Below are positions 6,522 to 9,937 of a stretch of 9,937 nt of DNA, one piece after another (position 1 is the first letter of the stretch; every line of letters begins with the position of its first letter). Made by a program: the position numbers and the translations under genes. The notes beneath the pieces are model-generated. The model had not been told where the DNA came from. It searched no databases and saw only the letters and a program-made list of their open reading frames with translations. Origin of the DNA: an uncultured Bordetella sp. (GTDB lineage Bacteria; Pseudomonadota; Gammaproteobacteria; Burkholderiales; Burkholderiaceae_B); NCBI GenBank assembly GCA_937881145.1, contig CALGFL010000282.1, positions 1 to 9,937 of the forward strand, in the 5' to 3' direction.

Positions 6522-6534
6522 ACACCGAATCAAT

Positions 6535-7263
6535 ATGTCCGATCCCGTTTCTCCTGGTCCTCGCACGCTGTCCACGCCGGGCTTCGATCCGTCGAACCAG
6601 CCTTGGCAGGTGGCCGACCAGGGACTGTCTGCCGTTGGCGCGCAATGGTTCGAGCCCGAGCCGTTTCGCCAGCTATGGGCGGCCATTCCAGGCTGGCAGC
6701 AGGACGCCAAGTCCGGTGGCGCCGATCTGCGCTCCACGGGGCGCGAGGCCGCCGTGCTGATACCGCTGGTGGCGCGCCCGGAAGGCCTGCGCATCATGCT
6801 GACCAAGCGCACGGCGCATTTGCGCGATCATGCCGGACAGATCAGCTTCCCCGGCGGCAGCATCGAGGCCGAAGATGCAAGCCCGGTGGATGCCGCTTTG
6901 CGCGAGGCGTTCGAAGAAACCGGTTTGCCGCGGACGCACGTGGAGGTGCTGGGCTCCATGCCCAAGTACGGCACCGGCACGGGATTTGCCGTGACACCGG
7001 TAGTGGGGTTGGTGAGCCCGGGGTTCGCGCTGACGCCCGATGCTTTCGAGGTGGCCGAGGTGTTCGAGACGCCCATGGAGTTCCTGATGAACCCGGCCAA
7101 TCACCGGCTGTATCAGGCTCAACTGCCCGACGGACGTCAGCGCCAGTATTTCGCCATGCCCTGGGAAGAGCATTTCATCTGGGGCGCTACGGCGGGGATG
7201 TTGCGGAATCTGTATCGCACGCTGCTCAGCGCAGTGCTGAGGGCTGAAGACCAGGGATTTTGA
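6535..7263 (+). CDS. Nudix CoA pyrophosphatase (NudL-like)
   Basis: A 242-residue Nudix hydrolase of the CoA pyrophosphatase type, which splits CoA and its derivatives into 3',5'-ADP and acyl-phosphopantetheine in a metal-dependent reaction. The NuCoA (UPF0035) signature is seen at 89-108, LTKRTAHLRDHAGQISFPGG. It is followed by the Nudix helix REAFEETGL at 123-131, with E127 and E128 as metal ligands. The start ATG at 6535 lacks a clear ribosome binding site. It is preferred over an in-frame GTG at 6511, which lies inside the terminator stem. The preceding FDP-containing N terminus is usual for betaproteobacterial members. Expression must come from read-through past the rplS terminator or from a promoter very close to the start. 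Its 3' end faces that of rsgA with only 8 bases between. Function confident, start moderately so. Confidence 0.9.
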   Translation: MSDPVSPGPRTLSTPGFDPSNQPWQVADQGLSAVGAQWFEPEPFRQLWAAIPGWQQDAKSGGADLRSTGREAAVLIPLVARPEGLRIMLTKRTAHLRDHAGQISFPGGSIEAEDASPVDAALREAFEETGLPRTHVEVLGSMPKYGTGTGFAVTPVVGLVSPGFALTPDAFEVAEVFETPMEFLMNPANHRLYQAQLPDGRQRQYFAMPWEEHFIWGATAGMLRNLYRTLLSAVLRAEDQGF

Positions 7264-7271
7264 TTGGGCCT

Positions 7272-8195
7272 CTAATACCGCTGCGCCGTTTCGTGTTCTT
7301 CCAGAATGCGTTGATATAGCGCATAGCGCAGCGGCGTTATCTGTCCGTTTTGCAGCGCGGCAACCACGCCGCAGCCCGGTTCGTGCCGGTGGCTGCAGTT
7401 GTAGAAGCGGCAATGTTCGATGTGCGGCAGGAACTCCGGAAAACCGCGCACGATTTCTTCGCGTGAGAGGTGCGAGAGGCCGAAGGCCTGGAAGCCGGGC
7501 GAGTCGATCAGGTCGCCGCCCGCCTCCCTCGCCAAAGACCTGGGCAGATGGTAGAGCCGCGTGCTGGTGGTGGTGTGGCGGCCCATGTCCAGGGCGGTCG
7601 AGTATTCCCGCGTGGCGGCCTGGGCGTCGGGCACCAGAGTGTTGAGCAGGGTGGATTTGCCCATGCCGCTTTGGCCCAGGAGCAGGCTGGTCTTGCCGGC
7701 CAGGTGCGGTGCCAGCTGCTCGTGCACGGCCTGCGGTTCTTTTGCGCTCAACTCGACAATGGGCACGTCCAGGGTCCGCAAGGGCTCCAGCCGTTCGCGT
7801 GCGGCGGCCAGGCCGTCGGTCAGGTCGGTCTTGTTGAGCACGATGAGCGGAACGATGTCCGCGCTCCAGGCGCCGGCCAAGGCGCGGCCGGTCAGGTCGT
7901 CGGAGAAGGTGGGTTCCACCGCCACCACGATGAGCAACTGGTCGACGTTGGCGGCGAATTGCTTGGAGCGCATTTCGTCGGAACGGTAGAGCAGGTTGCG
8001 GCGCGGCAGTACGGCGTCAATGGCGCCTTCGTCCAGGCCTTGGGGCGTGATGCGCACATAATCGCCCACGGCGGCGCCGGCCTTCTTGCCGCGCGGAAAG
8101 CATTGCCGCGTGCTGCCGTCGGGCAGCTCCACGCGATAGTGGCGGCCGTGGGCCGCGATGATGCGTCCTTCGAGCTCGGTCTTGGGCGCGCTCAT
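7272..8195 (-). CDS. rsgA: Ribosome small-subunit biogenesis GTPase RsgA
   Basis: A 307-residue circularly permuted GTPase that checks late 30S maturation and releases RbfA. The order of motifs proves the permutation: G4 NKTD at 121-124 and G5 SAK at 150-152 come before G1 GQSGMGKST at 174-182, the G2 region GRHTTT at 205-210, and G3 DSPG at 231-234. An N-terminal OB-fold occupies roughly residues 5-65. The C-terminal zinc site is complete: C262, C267, H269 and C275 (CX4CXHX5C). The ATG at 8195 overlaps the stop of the upstream M48 protease gene as ATGA, so the two are probably translationally coupled; no strong separate ribosome binding site is visible. All catalytic motifs are intact and the length is normal for the family. 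Confidence 0.97.
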   Translation of the reverse strand: MSAPKTELEGRIIAAHGRHYRVELPDGSTRQCFPRGKKAGAAVGDYVRITPQGLDEGAIDAVLPRRNLLYRSDEMRSKQFAANVDQLLIVVAVEPTFSDDLTGRALAGAWSADIVPLIVLNKTDLTDGLAAARERLEPLRTLDVPIVELSAKEPQAVHEQLAPHLAGKTSLLLGQSGMGKSTLLNTLVPDAQAATREYSTALDMGRHTTTSTRLYHLPRSLAREAGGDLIDSPGFQAFGLSHLSREEIVRGFPEFLPHIEHCRFYNCSHRHEPGCGVVAALQNGQITPLRYALYQRILEEHETAQRY

Positions 8196-9469
8196 GTCGA
8201 ATGCGCCGTTGCGTGCATGAGCTGCCGGATGCGCACGGACGCGGGCGGATGGCTGTCGTAGAAAGCCGAGTGCACCGGGTCGGGCGTGAGCGTGGCGGCG
8301 TTGTCGTCGTACAGCTTGACCAGCGCCGACACCAATTGCGCGGCCGAGCTTTGCCGAGCGGCATAGCGGTCGGCCTCGAACTCGTTGCGGCGCGAATACC
8401 AGCTGCCCAGCGGCGTGAGCAGGAAGGTGAAGACCGGCAGCGCCAGGAAAAAGAGCAGCAGGGCCATGGCGTTGCCGCTGCCGTCGCCCCGCGCGGGCAG
8501 CGCGCCCAGCCCGGCGTAGAACCAGGGCTGCCGCGCCAGCCAGCCAAGCAGCGCGAAGAAGACCAGCGCCAGCACGAAGCTCATGACGATGCGTTTCACA
8601 ATGTGCCCGTGCGCGAAATGGCCCAGCTCGTGCGCCAGCACGGCTTCGATCTCGTCGCCGTTCAGGCGCGCGAGCAGGGTGTCGAAGAACACGATGCGGC
8701 GCGCCTTGCCGAAGCCGGTGAAATAGGCGTTGCCGTGCCCCGAGCGGCGCGAGCCGTCCATGACGAACAAGCCCCCGAGCGAGAAGCCGCAGCGCCGCGC
8801 CAGCAAGCGGATGCGGTCGGCCAGCACCGCATCGGTCAGCGGCGTGAACTTGTTAAAAAGCGGCGCGATGAACATGGGGTAGACGAAGAGCAGCAGCAGA
8901 TTGAAAGCCACCCACAGGCCCCAGGCCCAGAGCCACCAGGCCGAGCCGGCCCGGCCCATCAGCCACAGCACGGCCGCGGCCAGGGGCAGGCCGAGCACCA
9001 GGCCCAGGGCGATGCCCTTGATCGTGTCGACCGCGAACAGGGCGGGTGTCATGCGGTTGAAACCGAAGCGCGCTTCCAGGCCGAACTGCCGCCACAGAGT
9101 AAAGGGCAGTCCCAGCACACCCATCACCGCCGCCACGGCCACCAGCAACAGCAACTGGCGCGGCAAGGCGTGAGCGGTGATGTGGCCTACGGCCTGATCC
9201 AGCCATTGCAGTCCGCCCAGCAGCGTCAGGCCCAGCAGAATGACGGCGTCGTAGACCTGCTCGGCCATGCCCAGCCGCACTCGCGCCTGGGTGTAGTCGG
9301 CCGCGCGCTGGTGGCTCGCCAGATTGATGCGATCGGCGAATTCGGCCGGCACCTGGTCGCGATGACTGGCCACATGCCGCATCTGCCTGGTGGACAGCCA
9401 CATGCGCACGGCCAGGTCGGCCAGCAGCAGAACAACGAAAACCAGGGAGAGGAGGGCGGCAGAGGACAC
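8192..9469 (-). CDS. M48 family zinc metalloprotease, Ste24/CAAX-protease-like
   Basis: A 425-residue integral-membrane zinc protease. It has an N-terminal multi-helix CAAX_protease_N-like part (about 1-210) and a Peptidase M48 domain with HELGH at 280-284, where H280 and H284 bind zinc and E281 is the base. EFEAD at 363-367 supplies the third zinc ligand, E363. NAYFTGFGKARRIVFFDTLL at 247-266 is a family hallmark. Several strongly hydrophobic helices flank the active site, so it should act in the inner membrane, probably in protein quality control. Bacteria of this group generally lack prenylated CAAX proteins, so the yeast substrate does not transfer. No ATG lies before the first helix. GTG at 9469 gives MSSAALLSLV and the expected length, though it has no obvious ribosome binding site. 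It overlaps rsgA by four bases and is divergent from orn. Confidence 0.9.
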   Translation of the reverse strand: MSSAALLSLVFVVLLLADLAVRMWLSTRQMRHVASHRDQVPAEFADRINLASHQRAADYTQARVRLGMAEQVYDAVILLGLTLLGGLQWLDQAVGHITAHALPRQLLLLVAVAAVMGVLGLPFTLWRQFGLEARFGFNRMTPALFAVDTIKGIALGLVLGLPLAAAVLWLMGRAGSAWWLWAWGLWVAFNLLLLFVYPMFIAPLFNKFTPLTDAVLADRIRLLARRCGFSLGGLFVMDGSRRSGHGNAYFTGFGKARRIVFFDTLLARLNGDEIEAVLAHELGHFAHGHIVKRIVMSFVLALVFFALLGWLARQPWFYAGLGALPARGDGSGNAMALLLFFLALPVFTFLLTPLGSWYSRRNEFEADRYAARQSSAAQLVSALVKLYDDNAATLTPDPVHSAFYDSHPPASVRIRQLMHATAHST

Positions 9470-9505
9470 GGCAGGGTATGAGAAAATCGGTGTTTGATTC
9501 GGCAA

Positions 9506-9511
9506 ATTATA
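9506..9511 (-). promoter_or_regulatory. Candidate -10 element for the M48-rsgA transcript
   Basis: Minus-strand TATAAT, a perfect -10 hexamer, in the 55-bp gap between the M48 protease and orn. Transcription would begin near 9499, about 30 bases before the GTG. No good -35 was found at the right distance: TTGGCC sits 15 bp upstream of the hexamer. The upstream part of this promoter runs into the first codons of orn. Confidence 0.5.
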
Positions 9512-9524
9512 GGGCGACGGACAT

Positions 9525-9937
9525 ATGGCCAACGATGCAAACAAGCAAGCAGGTGTAGCACCGCAGGGCGCGGCGCAGCCGGGCGTGGCGCAACACGAGA
9601 GCCGCCTGGTCTGGCTCGACATGGAAATGACCGGGCTCGAACCCGAGACCGACCGCATCATCGAGGTGGCCGTGGTGGTCACCGAACCCGATCTGACCGT
9701 TGTGGCCGAAGGCCCGGTACTGGTGATCCACCAGCCCGACAGCGTGCTCGACGCCATGGACAGCTGGAACAAGAACACGCACGGCAAGAGCGGCCTGATC
9801 GACAAGGTCAAGGCGTCGACGCTGACCGAAGCCCAGGCCGAGCAACAGCTCATCGCCTTCCTGTCGCAGCACGTGCCGTCGGGCAAGTCGCCGCTGTGCG
9901 GCAACAGCATCAGCCAGGACCGCCGCTTCATGTTCCG
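9525..9937 (+). CDS. orn: Oligoribonuclease, 3' end outside window
   Basis: The first 137 codons of oligoribonuclease, the DEDDh 3'-to-5' exonuclease that degrades very short RNAs (including pGpG from c-di-GMP turnover) to nucleotides. The DXE motif is seen as D32 and E34 in [11 protein letters not shown], and the next catalytic aspartate is D132 in GNSISQD. The stretch between ([46 protein letters not shown]) matches the family closely. The ATG at 9525 gives about 20 extra polar residues before the conserved HESRLVWLD start compared with E. coli Orn. A GTG in this stretch (codon 21) is an alternative start. Only a weak AGGG-like ribosome binding site is seen. The frame is open at the right edge, so the last part of the gene, including the final catalytic H and D, lies outside. 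Confidence 0.95.
   Translation, partial: MANDANKQAGVAPQGAAQPGVAQHESRLVWLDMEMTGLEPETDRIIEVAVVVTEPDLTVVAEGPVLVIHQPDSVLDAMDSWNKNTHGKSGLIDKVKASTLTEAQAEQQLIAFLSQHVPSGKSPLCGNSISQDRRFMF

Noticed and set aside
6511..6534. GTG start for the Nudix gene
   Set aside because: The codon lies inside the rplS terminator stem and would put the T-run in the coding region.
7225..7241. CTCAGC/GCTGAG hairpin near the end of the Nudix gene as a terminator for rsgA or the Nudix gene
   Set aside because: The stem is only 6 bp, lies within coding sequence, and has no adjacent T-run on either strand.
1..9937. tRNA genes, rRNA, CRISPR arrays, insertion sequences
   Set aside because: No cloverleaf-like segments, regularly spaced repeats, transposase motifs or terminal inverted repeats were seen.

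Overview
The window is GC-rich, tightly packed bacterial chromosome. Gene content and protein flavour fit a betaproteobacterium of the Burkholderiales, most likely Alcaligenaceae (Bordetella/Achromobacter type). The main support is the rplS, Nudix CoA pyrophosphatase, rsgA, M48 protease, orn block on the right, which resembles betaproteobacterial gene order as I remember it. The genus is inference. No tRNA, rRNA, CRISPR array or insertion sequence was seen.

Layout: (1) Positions 1-1613 hold most of a GtrII-type membrane glucosyltransferase, cut by the left edge. (2) An AT-rich 244-bp gap ends in a near-perfect LexA (SOS) box that stops one base before the ATG of a PA0069/Rv2578c-type radical SAM protein of the SplB (spore photoproduct lyase-like) group (1858-3045). 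A 114-residue unrecognised protein with one C-terminal membrane helix follows 60 bp later (3106-3450) and is probably co-transcribed. (3) On the minus strand lies a two-gene metabolic cassette: a COG3618-type amidohydrolase/lactonase (5756-4827), then an anion:cation symporter-type MFS transporter (4794-3523). (4) A 316-bp divergent intergenic region follows. It carries a likely promoter and a leader hairpin that can hide the rplS ribosome binding site. (5) Housekeeping genes: rplS (6073-6459) with a strong intrinsic terminator, then a Nudix CoA pyrophosphatase (6535-7263). Convergent to these are rsgA (8195-7272) and a Ste24-like M48 protease (9469-8192), which overlap by ATGA. Divergent from the protease is orn (9525 to the right edge, incomplete).

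How the genes work together: the left part looks like accessory content, namely envelope decoration, an SOS-controlled radical SAM unit, and uptake plus hydrolysis of an organic acid or lactone. The right part serves ribosome assembly and RNA/nucleotide housekeeping (L19, RsgA, Orn, CoA-pool sanitation, membrane proteolysis). The most interesting element is the SOS box controlling a putative radical SAM repair enzyme and a small membrane protein of unknown function.
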